A DNA stretch of 64,000 nt from Candidatus Acidiferrales bacterium. GTDB lineage: Bacteria; Bacteroidota; Ignavibacteria; Kryptoniales; JAKASW01. The DNA lies in contig DATJAY010000002.1 in assembly GCA_035515795.1 (NCBI GenBank), forward strand, positions 124,001 to 188,000, in the 5' to 3' direction. The notes beneath the pieces were generated by a model. It was not told the origin of the DNA. It saw only the letters and a program-made list of their open reading frames with translations, and did not search any database. The position numbers and the translations under genes were made by a program. Each line of letters begins with the position of its first letter. Positions within the stretch are counted from its first letter, which is position 1. This document shows positions 45,375 through 55,730 of this stretch, piece after piece.

Positions 45375-48300
45375 ATGCTATATGAGTATGTTTCCATCGG
45401 TTACTCTGCGACGAATTTATTGCTTGCGGTCATCATATACCTCAAAGCCACCAGAAGTCTAATCGTAAAGTTTTACCTTTTTCTTGTGAGCTGCTTGATT
45501 GTGTTCGGCGCGTGTGGTTTCCTATCAACCGTTATTACTTCGAATTATGCAATCGCCGTGACAGGTGCATTGAGTTCTTTTCTTTTCGCGCTGTTTCCTT
45601 TTTTCTTCCTCCATTTTATGATAATCATGGTGCGCCGGGAGGAACTACTGCAGTCTCCGCTTACTGTCGCTGCTGTCTATTTTGCAGGTCTCTTTAGCTA
45701 CACGCTGGAGCTGATAGGCCTGATTCCTAAACCGACCGTTATCGGCGTAGGCCTTTCATCGATCGGCTACGTGTTTCTTGTGACGTGGATGTCCGTCGCA
45801 TTCAGCATTGGCATCGCGATACTGTTCACGTTTCTGAAGGGGTTCAGCGAAAAGGGGACGAAGTCGAATCTCATTGTGGGTGGGTTTGCATGTCTGCTGC
45901 TGCTGCTCCCAGGACCTTTTACGGAATCGATATTCAATGCTTTTTTTCCGAAGAACATGGAATTGTACATCTTCACGTCTCTTCTCTCCTTGGTCGTGGC
46001 TCTGTACTTCGTGTTCCGGCACAAAATAATTATCAACACTCTTTACGATGCCATGAAATCTGCGCTGACGTTCATGAGTGATGTCCTGTTCCGGATGGAT
46101 GATGACCTTAATATTCAGTTTGTCCGCGGCGGGTCGTTGGCGGTTCTTGGTTATCAAGAGAGTGAGCTTTTGGGAAAAAATCTTCTGGCGTTTACTCAGC
46201 AGGGAGAAGCCATTCGGACATACAAGGAAAATGCCATCGGCGGGAAAGAGGACGAGGTCGTGGTCGATGTGGATTTTGTTTCGAAGAGCGGCAACACCGT
46301 GCCCATGAATTTGTCGCTAACCATCGTGCTTGAGGCAGGACAGACTGTAGGTTTTGTCGGAGTGGGAAGGGATATCACGGAGCGGCGCCGTTCGGAGCTG
46401 CTGCAGGCTGCGCTCGTCAGACTTGCCGAAATTACCCGCGTTACCGACAACCTAAATGAATTCTGCAAAGCGATACACGAAGTTGTTGCGCACCTTATAC
46501 CGGCAAAAAACTTCTACATCGCCCTGCGCGATTCCCTTAGCAATAGTTTATTTTATCCTTATTACGTAAACGAAGTTTTTGACGGACCGGAGAAGCAGCC
46601 GGGGCTTGATGCCTTTAACGAACAGGCGGCATTAAGCGGCAGTCCATCGATTCTAACGGTGAACGAGAGCAGCGACATGGATACGAAGGAGGCAGGCAAT
46701 GCGGTCCGGAAAATGCCGGTTGATTGGCTTGGCGTCCCCCTGAAGACTGCTTCGGGTACGATCGGAGTACTGGGGATACAGAATTTTACCACTATGACGA
46801 GATTCAGCGATCGGGAAAAGAATTTGTTGTCATTGTTGTCCGGGCAGATTGCTGCAGCGATCGAGAGAAAACGATCCGACGAAAAAATCCGTGAACAGGC
46901 AACTCTGTTGGACAAATCTCAGGACGCAATCACGCTGGAGACACTGGATGGTATAATAACTTATTGGAACGAAGGCGCGACGAAGATTTTCGGATGGAAG
47001 AGCGAAGATGCGATAGGAAAGAAATTGGAATCGCTTATGAAAGACAAAATGCCGCAAGGCTCGAGCGCGGCGCGCAACAAGACTCTGAAGGAAAGCGAAT
47101 GGGCCGGTGAGATGACCTCATTCAACCGGAGCGGTGATGAGTTAATTCTGGATTGCAGATGGAAGCTGCTGACAGACATCGAAGGCAATCCGAGAACAAT
47201 AATGACAATATGCACCGACATAACTGATCGGAAAAAACTTGAATCGCAGTTCATGCGCGCACAACGACTGGAAAGCATAGGCACGCTCGCGGGCGGCATT
47301 GCGCACGATCTCAACAATGTTTTATCGCCCATCATGATGTCAGTGAGGGCATTGAAACGCCGCCTTAACGACGATCAGAGCGAGAAAATTTTGCAGGCGA
47401 TCGAGTCGAGCGCAAAACGCGGCGCAGATATGGTACGACAGGTCCTTATGTTTGGAAGGGGCGCTAAGGGCGAGCGCGTCATACTCCAGCCTCGCCATGT
47501 CGTGAGGGAAATAGTGAGCATCGCGAACGAGACTTTGCCGAAGTCGATACGCGTCGATCAGTATATCCCTAAAGATTTATGGACGATCCTGGGAGACGCA
47601 ACTCAGCTTCACCAGGTTCTTCTTAATCTCTGTGTAAACGCTCGAGACGCGATGTCCGAGGGTGGAGTTCTGACATTAAGCGCGGAGAATACAATTCTCA
47701 ATGAAGAGTCCGCCAAGATGAACATAGATGCGAAACCGGGGAAATATGTTTTGATTGCGGTTAGTGATACCGGTGTCGGAATACCGCCGGGACTGCTGGA
47801 TAAAATCTTCGAGCCTTTCTTTACTACCAAGGAAGTTGGCAAGGGAACCGGACTCGGTTTGTCGACTGCGCTGGCGATTGTGAAAGCACATGGCGGATTC
47901 ATAAACGTTTTCAGCGAAATCAACAAAGGAACTTCTTTCAAGATCTATTTGCCTGCAACTGAGCTTGAAGAGGTTTCGACTGCCGTGGAGACCGATCTTG
48001 ATCAGTACGTCGGACATGGTGAAATGATACTCGTCGTTGATGATGAATCGTCCATAAGAGAAATTGCACGGGCCACTCTCGAGGCATATCATTATCAAGT
48101 GGTTCTGGCGGGCGACGGTGCCGAAGCGATAGCTGTGTTTGTCAAGAACATGGAAGAGGTAAGAGCCGTCATCATAGACAATATGATGCCGATCCTGGAT
48201 GGCAAGTCGGCAGTGTCTGCACTTAAACGAATGGAAACGGAAGTGAAGATAATTGCGACAAGCGGTTTGCAGGAAGAAGCTTCTGCAGGCTTCGCGGGTC

Positions 48301-48380
48301 AGATCGATGCATTCATCAGTAAACCTTTTACCGGAGAAAAACTTCTTAAGACGGTGTACGAGGTTCTGAACGAGGATTGA
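45375..48380 (+). CDS. Hybrid sensor histidine kinase
   Basis: 1001 residues. About seven transmembrane helices (1-220) make a membrane sensor, then PAS (about 230-340), GAF (about 345-500) and a second PAS (about 510-625). The HisKA domain carries His644 in GIAHDLNNVLSP, the ATPase domain has NLCVNARDAM, DTGVGIPPG and GKGTGLGLST, and a C-terminal receiver has its phosphoacceptor Asp935 in VIIDNMMPILDG. No DNA-binding output or separate response regulator is adjacent, so the phosphate must pass on through a remote partner. GGAGG precedes the ATG by seven to eight bases. Confidence 0.95.
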   Translation: MLYEYVSIGYSATNLLLAVIIYLKATRSLIVKFYLFLVSCLIVFGACGFLSTVITSNYAIAVTGALSSFLFALFPFFFLHFMIIMVRREELLQSPLTVAAVYFAGLFSYTLELIGLIPKPTVIGVGLSSIGYVFLVTWMSVAFSIGIAILFTFLKGFSEKGTKSNLIVGGFACLLLLLPGPFTESIFNAFFPKNMELYIFTSLLSLVVALYFVFRHKIIINTLYDAMKSALTFMSDVLFRMDDDLNIQFVRGGSLAVLGYQESELLGKNLLAFTQQGEAIRTYKENAIGGKEDEVVVDVDFVSKSGNTVPMNLSLTIVLEAGQTVGFVGVGRDITERRRSELLQAALVRLAEITRVTDNLNEFCKAIHEVVAHLIPAKNFYIALRDSLSNSLFYPYYVNEVFDGPEKQPGLDAFNEQAALSGSPSILTVNESSDMDTKEAGNAVRKMPVDWLGVPLKTASGTIGVLGIQNFTTMTRFSDREKNLLSLLSGQIAAAIERKRSDEKIREQATLLDKSQDAITLETLDGIITYWNEGATKIFGWKSEDAIGKKLESLMKDKMPQGSSAARNKTLKESEWAGEMTSFNRSGDELILDCRWKLLTDIEGNPRTIMTICTDITDRKKLESQFMRAQRLESIGTLAGGIAHDLNNVLSPIMMSVRALKRRLNDDQSEKILQAIESSAKRGADMVRQVLMFGRGAKGERVILQPRHVVREIVSIANETLPKSIRVDQYIPKDLWTILGDATQLHQVLLNLCVNARDAMSEGGVLTLSAENTILNEESAKMNIDAKPGKYVLIAVSDTGVGIPPGLLDKIFEPFFTTKEVGKGTGLGLSTALAIVKAHGGFINVFSEINKGTSFKIYLPATELEEVSTAVETDLDQYVGHGEMILVVDDESSIREIARATLEAYHYQVVLAGDGAEAIAVFVKNMEEVRAVIIDNMMPILDGKSAVSALKRMETEVKIIATSGLQEEASAGFAGQIDAFISKPFTGEKLLKTVYEVLNED

Positions 48381-48490
48381 AAACAGGTCGTTGATCGATT
48401 GATGGCATGACCAGGGTCTCCATTGCGTCACCGTCATAAATTGCTCTTCACGTCAACCGGGTGTAAATTAATGTAAAGTGGAGAATCTCA

Positions 48491-49522
48491 TTGAGAGGCT
48501 TTGAAATCAAAAGGCTGAAGGACCTTTTTGACAATTTTAACGGTCAGCGAATTGCGGTAGTCGGCGATTTAATGCTGGACAAATACATTTGGGGAAGTGT
48601 ATCAAGGATATCGCCCGAGGCTCCGGTGCCCGTGCTGGAAGTCGAGAGCGAGTCTGCCCGCCTTGGCGGAGCGGCGAACGTAGCGAACAATATCAAATCG
48701 CTGGGAGCAGAACCTATTCTGTTTGGAATCGTCGGAGATGATGAGGCGGGAGAGAGAATCTCGCATATCGTTGCTGAGATGCAAATGACAAGAGAAGGAA
48801 TCATTAAAGTTGACGACAGGCCGACCACCGTGAAAACACGCGTCATAGCCCACAATCAGCACGTGGTCAGAATGGACCATGAAGTCAGAAGAGACATAGA
48901 TCGGAAAATTGCAGACCACATTCTGGAAGTCATGCGGTCTTTGAGAAAAGATATCGATGCAATTATTCTTGAGGATTATAACAAAGGAATCCTGACCGGG
49001 GAATTATTGTCGGAAGTCATCAGGTTTGCTAAAGAGAATGACAAAATAGTGAGCGTCGATCCAAAGCAGAATAATTTTTTTGAATATAAACACGTTACCG
49101 TCTTCAAGCCCAACAGGAAGGAAGCGGAAAATGCACTTAGGGTGACTATCGCATCGGACGAGCAGGCGGTAACGGCGTCCAAGGAACTGATGAATCGTCT
49201 CGATTGTAAGAGCATTCTCCTGACTCGCGGAGAAAAAGGGATGACGTTATTTTCTAAAGACGGAAGTTATGCCCATTTTCCGACGAAGGCGAGAGAAGTG
49301 GCCGATGTTTCGGGAGCCGGTGACACCGTGATCTCCACTTTTACCGTGGCTCTCATTTCGGGTGCGACGATCTCTGAAGCCGTCGCAATAGCCAATCATG
49401 CCGGCGGAATTGTGTGCAGTGAGGTCGGTATCGTTCCGGTTGACAAGGAAAAATTGTTTGCCGAAGTTGCAGGAGACTCAAGATCCATAGCCGAAAGCGT
49501 CGCCTCAGGAGAAGTCGGATGA
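48491..49522 (+). CDS. rfaE1: D-glycero-beta-D-manno-heptose-7-phosphate kinase
   Basis: 343 residues from a TTG start with GGAG seven bases upstream. PfkB/ribokinase fold: VVGDLMLDKYIWG near the start, LGGAANVANNIKSLGA for substrate binding and the catalytic GAGDT in VADVSGAGDTVISTF. Makes heptose-1,7-bisphosphate for the lipopolysaccharide core. In Escherichia coli this domain is fused to the adenylyltransferase (HldE); here the two are separate genes overlapping by four bases. Confidence 0.94.
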   Translation: MRGFEIKRLKDLFDNFNGQRIAVVGDLMLDKYIWGSVSRISPEAPVPVLEVESESARLGGAANVANNIKSLGAEPILFGIVGDDEAGERISHIVAEMQMTREGIIKVDDRPTTVKTRVIAHNQHVVRMDHEVRRDIDRKIADHILEVMRSLRKDIDAIILEDYNKGILTGELLSEVIRFAKENDKIVSVDPKQNNFFEYKHVTVFKPNRKEAENALRVTIASDEQAVTASKELMNRLDCKSILLTRGEKGMTLFSKDGSYAHFPTKAREVADVSGAGDTVISTFTVALISGATISEAVAIANHAGGIVCSEVGIVPVDKEKLFAEVAGDSRSIAESVASGEVG

Positions 49523-49995
49523 CAGGTATCTTCTCACGCGAAGAACTATCGGGAATGATTAGAAATCTTCAAAACGACGGGAAGAAGATCGTTTTTACGA
49601 ATGGCGTCTTTGATATTGTTCATCGAGGACACGTGGAATATTTGAACAAGGCGAGGAAGCTAGGCGACATCCTGGTCGTCGGGATAAACTCCGACGCGAG
49701 TGTTAGAAGAATCAAGGGAGACAAGCGACCGATCGTTCCTGAATCGGACCGCGCTTATGTGGTTTCTAACTTGAAGAGCGTTGACTATGTCTGCATTTTC
49801 GATGAAGACACGCCTTATGAAACTATAAAATTGGTCCAGCCGGATTTTCTCGTAAAGGGAGCCGATTGGAAAATTGGCGACGTGGTCGGACGTGATGTAG
49901 TAGAGGGCCGGGGGGGAAAAGTCATCACTATTGAATTTGTCGACGGCAGATCGACGACCAACATCATAAAAAAGATTCTCGAAGTCATGCAATAG
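49519..49995 (+). CDS. rfaE2: Heptose-1-phosphate adenylyltransferase
   Basis: 158 residues. Nucleotidyltransferase with the HxGH motif in FTNGVFDIVHRGHVEYL and VVGINSDASVRRIKGDKRP; the KMSK-like loop lies near RSTTNIIKKI. Converts heptose-1-phosphate to ADP-heptose. Its ATG overlaps the kinase stop by four bases (ATGA). Confidence 0.95.
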   Translation: MTGIFSREELSGMIRNLQNDGKKIVFTNGVFDIVHRGHVEYLNKARKLGDILVVGINSDASVRRIKGDKRPIVPESDRAYVVSNLKSVDYVCIFDEDTPYETIKLVQPDFLVKGADWKIGDVVGRDVVEGRGGKVITIEFVDGRSTTNIIKKILEVMQ

Positions 49996-52900
49996 TGGCG
50001 TCAGCCATGCGCAAAAGATTTCTTATCCCAATTTTTACCGCCCTGATCTTCTTTCCGTTCGTAATTCTTATTTTATCATACACTCGTTTCTTCAATGATG
50101 AGGTCGGGGACCTGCTCACGACCATCGTGGACAATCAGACCAATGCGCGGCTCTATTTAGGGAAAATTCACGGCAGCATACTCGGTTCCTTTCAGATAGA
50201 CGGCGCCGCATTGATGTACGACGACAAGCCGATCGCCCTGATTGACACGATCAAGATCTCTCACCTTCCACTGTCTATCATTGCCAAGACATTCGACGTT
50301 CTTCAATGTGATCTCTTCAATCCGCGGTTTTATCTCACTCGATACAAGGATGGAACGTTCAATGTTGATCATATTTCGAAGGCCTCAACCAAACCCGGTG
50401 GGAAATTCGATTGGCTTATTGTTTTGAGGAACCTTGATATTCATGGAGGGGAATTTACTTATTTTGATTCCACCAAAATCAGTTCTGTTCGTCCAACCGA
50501 GTCGACCCACCGTTTTGTTCCGTATGATTTTGAGTTGAAGAATATCGACGTCATCGGATCGGGGAACATATCGAACGGCAATTTGACGGCGAGCATTAAA
50601 GATGTTTCATTCTATGTAGAGCCTGCAGGTTTGAAAATCGGTTCCTTGAAATTTGACTTCTTTGCCTCAAGCGTCGGAACGGAAGTTTCCAGCCTCAAGC
50701 TAAAATCCGATGCAGCAAATGTCGAAGGTGATTTTACTCTGACTGGTCAGAACATCCTAGACGCAATTGATATAACAACCTTTCGGCAAAAACACCTCAC
50801 GGCAAGTCTGGAAGCTAAAGGCATCGATATAAAGCAGGTCGAGAAATTTTTTGATCTTCCCATTTATCCAGTTTCAAAAGTGGGTGTGAATTGTTATGCG
50901 AGCGGGGATTTGGATACTCTATATATCAAACACCTCGATATCAGAACCGATAGTTCGTTCGTTCCGTTATCTGCAACTTTTTACAATCTGACCGATTCTT
51001 CTATTGCGATGCGTGTCGAGTCCCATGGAGCGTCGGTTAACTCAGCAGAATTGTCTGCTTTGTTAAATCCTGCGGGGATACCGGGTATTAGCCGGCTCAA
51101 GCCATTGCTGATAAATGCCGTTGCCGAAGGGATGCCGAACAATCTCAGAGTTAACGTCCAGTTGAGAAGCGGCGAAACCGAGTTTATCGGTGGTGCTGAT
51201 TCTCACGGCGGATTATACAACGGTGAATTTAAATTTAGCAACGTGCACCTCGGCGAGATACTCAACAGTAATGGTTTGAATTCGACATTCAATGGGGAAG
51301 CGAGTTTCACTTTGAAGAATTCCAGAGGCTCATTTCCTGAAGGTGGAATTGTAGTTCAAATAGATTCATCGACGATAGACCAAGCATCGATACGGCACGG
51401 CACGGTCAATATTGCGTCTGTTTCAGACAGTCTGCATTTTGGCCTGAAATTTTTGACATCGGAAGGCAATATCGATGGAAGAGCATCGGTTGCCATCCGT
51501 TCAAAGGCATACCAATCCGATATTCTCTTCAGCGGATTGGATATATCCTCATTTATTCATGTCCCTTCCCTGAACGGAGTATCGACAGGACATCTTACGT
51601 TATCAGGAAGCGGATTTAATGTCGATTCACTGGACAGCAGGCTTTCAATTGTGCTGGATCGTTCTACCCTGGGAGGGGAACCGATCGACAGCTCGACTTT
51701 CACCCTTATCGCTGATACCAGGGAGGCAGATAAAAACCTGAGTTTGAAGTCGCCTTTTGCAGACGTGAGCGTCAACGGAAGTTTCATGCTGGACAAACTC
51801 CCGTCACAAATGTCGAAGTTGTTCTCCATGCTGGCGGATAGCTTTGACTGCAAAGTAACCGGCAAGGAGAGCGCATCGCAAAAGGACTCGATCGATATCG
51901 CGGGTCTGAGCGCGTCGATTGACATTAGAGTGAAGAATGCACGTTTCATCGGAAAGCTGCTAGGCATTTCAAAGATTTTCGGAAACCCTGAAGGTCAGAT
52001 TAATATTTCATCGAGTGAAAAAGGAATCTCTTTCAACGCATCGGTCGATGCGGACACTTTCGGCTATTCGAAAGATTCCCTCCAAATCCGTACCTCTCGA
52101 TTGAATGCCGAATTCAATTTGAACGGCGACAACAATTTGTCTGTGTGGAATTCGGGCAGCTGGTCCCTGAACACGAACTTCCGTGCGTTGGATATCAACC
52201 GGACTCACATCTCGGCGAAGATCTTGAAGGTCGGTTATATCTCGTCGCCCGATCCAGAAAAAGATTCGCTTTCTATCTTGGCATTTGGTGAAGTGGATTC
52301 CCTCGGAGAATTCTATGTGGACGCTTCGGGGAATATGCGCGGTGACTCGATTGATTTAGCTGCAAATACGCTCATGGGCAAACTCTACGGTGCTTCGCTT
52401 ACGAGCCGCGCACCGGTCCATATTACATATTTTCCCGAGCTATTTGTGATTTCTCCTGCGACTTTTCTTGCGGAGGTTGACGGGAACTCATCCGAACCAG
52501 ATTCGAGAATATCAGTGGAAGGAAAATATTCGCTCTTGAATGGCCCGGATCTCAGGTTTGATTTTGATAATATTGCACTAGCGGCACTACAGAAAATTGG
52601 ACACCTGGATACGAACTCGCTAAAACTTAAAGGTGAAGTCAACGGGGACGCCAATCTTTCCGGGTCTCCGTCAGGAACGACGGTATCTATCGGTTTCAAC
52701 GGAGAAAATATCGATTACAACGGATCGAAATCGAAACTTGTGAATGGGACTCTCAAAATATTCGGTGACTATCTTGAAATGTCGGCGAAATTGTCTAAGC
52801 CGGACGACTCATCGTGGTACGCATTACGTGTGGACGGAACTGTTCCATTTTCCGATAGTTCATCGCGAGGGATGCAGTTGAAGGTCGATGCCGATTCATT

Positions 52901-54383
52901 GAATGTCTCGTTCCTCGGTCCACTCTTGTCTGGAGTCGATGATCTGGAAGGAATGGCATCTGGCGAAATGACCGTTTCCGGGAAATATTCCTTGCCTGAG
53001 TTCAAGGGCGCGTTGAAAATCTCAGACGGAAAGGTCAGACTTGCTGTAAATCAGATTACCAATCATTTTGACGGAACGATTGACGGGCAAGGAAACAAAC
53101 TTGTACTTAATCCTGTTGTGATTGAGAATTCGACCCGACAATCCAGCACCAAGATGATCGCCGGCGGATCACTCGAGATAAGAAATAACACCATTGCAGA
53201 ATTTGATATCGATCTGAATGGATCGCTGTTAGTTCTGAACTCGACCTCCAGAAAGAGCGATCAGGGGATATACGGTACGGCAATCGCCGGATCGGAAGAA
53301 CAGGGGCTCAAGCTGAAAGGGAGTTTATCGAGACCGTTTCTTGAAGGTTCCGGAATCGTGCAGAATACATCACTGACGCTTCTTCCGCTGCAAAACAAGC
53401 AAAGTACCCAGGTTGAGAATGTTATCTACCGGTTTCCTTCAGATTCAGAAAACACGTTGATGATTTCTCAAAAGCCGGAATCATATGAAAAAGAAGTCGC
53501 GTCGGGAAGTTTCATCGACAGCTTGAGATACGATTTGAATGTTGAGACCAAGGACAACGTAAATTTTAGAATGATTTTTAATCCGGCAACAAACGAAGAA
53601 TTGGACGCAATCTTGGGCGGCAAGCTGCACCTATCAAATCTTTCCGGTGGTATGGACCTTACCGGTGACGTCAATATCTTGCCGGGATCCAGTTATAACT
53701 TTTACAACAAGCAATTTTCTGCGAGCGGGAAACTCAGGTTTACGGGAGATCCACTGAATCCCATCCTCGACGTAACCGGAATTTATCAGGGGATTGATAC
53801 TTCCGAAACGGGGACTGGAAAACCTCAGAATGTAGTTGTGCAGTTAAAAATTACCGGGACGTTTAATCAGCCTAACGTCAACATATCTATGACTGTCGAC
53901 AATGTTCCTTATCCATATGACCAACAGACAAATGCAGTGTCTTTTATACTCACCGATCATTTCGAGAACGAGTTAACCGATCCACAGAAACAAGGTGAGG
54001 CTAACATCTTATGGTCGCAATATGGGGCCGGGGCAATAGGAAGTTTTGGATCGTCTTATCTGTCGGGGCTATTAACGAACTTTCTTGGCAAGCAATTCGA
54101 CTTCATACAAAGTGTCGCGCTGCAATATAATCCCAATTCCAGTTTCACGGATCCGAATGTGCAGATTACTTCAAAAATAGGTCCGGCGACTCTCAAAGTT
54201 CAAACACCTGTAATCACGACGGATATTGCCAGCACTGGATTCAGTTTTAATTATCCGCTCACTCTTCTGTTCAGCAACATGATATATCTTGAAGCTTCGA
54301 GAAATGTCGCTGTCAACAACCGCGTTTTGGGACAACGTGAGACGACGGACATGCTCCGATTGTTTTACCAGATAAGCTTCTGA
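49995..54383 (+). CDS. tamB: Translocation and assembly module protein TamB (AsmA-like lipid transfer protein)
   Basis: 1462 residues. One N-terminal membrane anchor (FLIPIFTALIFFPFVILIL) is followed by an extremely long beta-strand-rich region, as in proteins that form a hydrophobic groove across the periplasm for lipid transport, and the C-terminal DUF490 domain (about 1100-1462, with GDVNILPGSSYNFYNKQF and ending FYQISF). The terminal Phe and DUF490 support the call. The GTG at 49995 overlaps the rfaE2 stop; an ATG at 50007 is an alternative. No tamA is adjacent, but it may be elsewhere. Cotranscription with the heptose genes fits outer-membrane biogenesis. Confidence 0.88.
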   Translation: MASAMRKRFLIPIFTALIFFPFVILILSYTRFFNDEVGDLLTTIVDNQTNARLYLGKIHGSILGSFQIDGAALMYDDKPIALIDTIKISHLPLSIIAKTFDVLQCDLFNPRFYLTRYKDGTFNVDHISKASTKPGGKFDWLIVLRNLDIHGGEFTYFDSTKISSVRPTESTHRFVPYDFELKNIDVIGSGNISNGNLTASIKDVSFYVEPAGLKIGSLKFDFFASSVGTEVSSLKLKSDAANVEGDFTLTGQNILDAIDITTFRQKHLTASLEAKGIDIKQVEKFFDLPIYPVSKVGVNCYASGDLDTLYIKHLDIRTDSSFVPLSATFYNLTDSSIAMRVESHGASVNSAELSALLNPAGIPGISRLKPLLINAVAEGMPNNLRVNVQLRSGETEFIGGADSHGGLYNGEFKFSNVHLGEILNSNGLNSTFNGEASFTLKNSRGSFPEGGIVVQIDSSTIDQASIRHGTVNIASVSDSLHFGLKFLTSEGNIDGRASVAIRSKAYQSDILFSGLDISSFIHVPSLNGVSTGHLTLSGSGFNVDSLDSRLSIVLDRSTLGGEPIDSSTFTLIADTREADKNLSLKSPFADVSVNGSFMLDKLPSQMSKLFSMLADSFDCKVTGKESASQKDSIDIAGLSASIDIRVKNARFIGKLLGISKIFGNPEGQINISSSEKGISFNASVDADTFGYSKDSLQIRTSRLNAEFNLNGDNNLSVWNSGSWSLNTNFRALDINRTHISAKILKVGYISSPDPEKDSLSILAFGEVDSLGEFYVDASGNMRGDSIDLAANTLMGKLYGASLTSRAPVHITYFPELFVISPATFLAEVDGNSSEPDSRISVEGKYSLLNGPDLRFDFDNIALAALQKIGHLDTNSLKLKGEVNGDANLSGSPSGTTVSIGFNGENIDYNGSKSKLVNGTLKIFGDYLEMSAKLSKPDDSSWYALRVDGTVPFSDSSSRGMQLKVDADSLNVSFLGPLLSGVDDLEGMASGEMTVSGKYSLPEFKGALKISDGKVRLAVNQITNHFDGTIDGQGNKLVLNPVVIENSTRQSSTKMIAGGSLEIRNNTIAEFDIDLNGSLLVLNSTSRKSDQGIYGTAIAGSEEQGLKLKGSLSRPFLEGSGIVQNTSLTLLPLQNKQSTQVENVIYRFPSDSENTLMISQKPESYEKEVASGSFIDSLRYDLNVETKDNVNFRMIFNPATNEELDAILGGKLHLSNLSGGMDLTGDVNILPGSSYNFYNKQFSASGKLRFTGDPLNPILDVTGIYQGIDTSETGTGKPQNVVVQLKITGTFNQPNVNISMTVDNVPYPYDQQTNAVSFILTDHFENELTDPQKQGEANILWSQYGAGAIGSFGSSYLSGLLTNFLGKQFDFIQSVALQYNPNSSFTDPNVQITSKIGPATLKVQTPVITTDIASTGFSFNYPLTLLFSNMIYLEASRNVAVNNRVLGQRETTDMLRLFYQISF

Positions 54384-54481
54384 AATCCCAAATTCCAAAT
54401 CCGAAATTCAAGTATCCGAAGCAGGGAAGATCATGGCGAGTCGACGTCGGAACTTTATCTATGTCCGGGAAATTGTGCTTA

Positions 54482-54512
54482 GAGTTGTGGCTTTTTTACG
54501 ATGGGACAACTC
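54482..54512. terminator. Inverted repeat between tamB and bshA
   Basis: GAGTTGT (54482-54488) pairs with ACAACTC (54506-54512), with a loop holding a run of six T. Located between convergent genes, it may end transcription of bshA or of tamB; the T run lies inside the loop, so it is not a standard terminator. Confidence 0.35.
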
Positions 54513-54522
54513 CGGAATGGAT

Positions 54523-55665
54523 TTATTTTACGCTGACACCGGTCTGACTGAGAGCTTCTTCGTATAGCTTTTCGTACAGTGGTACAATTGAATTGACATT
54601 GAACTTTTCCACAGCCCGTTTCCTTGAGTTCTGACTGAATAATTCCCATTTCCTGTCGTCACTCAACAGCTCGATCGCATACTTTGCCATCCTCTGAACG
54701 TCACCAAGCTCGGCGATATATCCCGTCTCGCCGTGAGTAATCAATTCCGGCAAACCCCCGGTGCTGGACGACACGACCGGTACGCTGCACGACATCGCCT
54801 CAAGGGCAGAAAGGCCGAAGCTTTCAGATTGACTTGGCATCAGCATCAAGTCCGATGATGAAAGAATTTCGGAGAGGAGTATTTGCTTTCCGAGAAACTT
54901 GACGTCTTCGAAGATACCTAATTCCCGCGCAAGGTGCTCGGATTCCGATCTATCGGGCCCGTCGCCGACAAGAACAAGCTTGCTCGGTATCGTTTTCCTT
55001 ATGATGTCGAAAATTCTGATCACATCCGGAACTCGTTTCACGGCCCTGAAATTTGAGACGTGGACGATTATTTTTTCCCCGCCCTGGGCGATCCGCGGTT
55101 TGAATTGGCAATCTTTTTTTCGCTGAAATTTTTCCGTATCGACAAAGTTAGGAATGACTTGGATTTCTTTTTCGATGTTGTACATCGTATTTGTTTTCAT
55201 CTGGAGGAATCTCGAGACCGAGGTGACGTAATCACTTTGTTCTATCGAAAACTTTACGAGCGGGAGAAAACTCGGCTCGAGTCCGACGAGAGTAACATCT
55301 GTACCATGAAGCGTGGTGATTACCTTTATGTCTTTTGTAGGTGCCAGAATTTGTTTTGCGATGAACGCGCTTGTGGCGTGCGGGATTGCATAGTGAACGT
55401 GCAGAATATCGAGGTCGTGATACTTCGCAACATCGACCATCTTGCTCGCGAGGGAGTCGGTATAAAGCGGGAAGTCGAACAATGGATACTGGGACATTTC
55501 GACTTCATGATAAAACACGTCCCCGACGAAATTGTCGAGCCGTGCGGGCAGCGAATAGCTAATGAAATGGATTTGATGTCCTCTCAAAGCGAGCGCTTTC
55601 CCGAGCTCGGTGGCTACTACCCCGCTTCCGCCGTAAGTCGGGTAACAGGTAATTCCTATTTTCAC
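54523..55665 (-). CDS. bshA: N-acetyl-alpha-D-glucosaminyl L-malate synthase
   Basis: 380 residues. A family 4 glycosyltransferase that joins UDP-GlcNAc to L-malate in the first step of bacillithiol synthesis. The N-terminus KIGITCYPTYGGSGVVATEL and the region LHVHYAIPHATSAF are diagnostic of BshA; the donor side has ESFGLSALEAMSCSVPVV. Full length. The thiol-dependent DinB-like gene at 11542 could use this cofactor. GGAG lies before the ATG (aaggagaaaatttcgtg). Confidence 0.95.
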   Translation of the reverse strand: MKIGITCYPTYGGSGVVATELGKALALRGHQIHFISYSLPARLDNFVGDVFYHEVEMSQYPLFDFPLYTDSLASKMVDVAKYHDLDILHVHYAIPHATSAFIAKQILAPTKDIKVITTLHGTDVTLVGLEPSFLPLVKFSIEQSDYVTSVSRFLQMKTNTMYNIEKEIQVIPNFVDTEKFQRKKDCQFKPRIAQGGEKIIVHVSNFRAVKRVPDVIRIFDIIRKTIPSKLVLVGDGPDRSESEHLARELGIFEDVKFLGKQILLSEILSSSDLMLMPSQSESFGLSALEAMSCSVPVVSSSTGGLPELITHGETGYIAELGDVQRMAKYAIELLSDDRKWELFSQNSRKRAVEKFNVNSIVPLYEKLYEEALSQTGVSVK

Positions 55666-55730
55666 GAAATTTTCTCCTTAGGAAAAATTAGTCTTGCCGG
55701 CTCTTATAAACAATGCGGGATCGTATAATT

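Noticed and set aside
47676-48437. 253-codon open frame on the minus strand
   Set aside because: Opposite the ATPase and receiver domains of the hybrid kinase; shadow frame.
54384-54420. A/T-rich cattcc-like run (cccaaattccaaatccgaaattc)
   Set aside because: Resembles simple oligonucleotide runs common behind genes; no second copy was noticed in this window.
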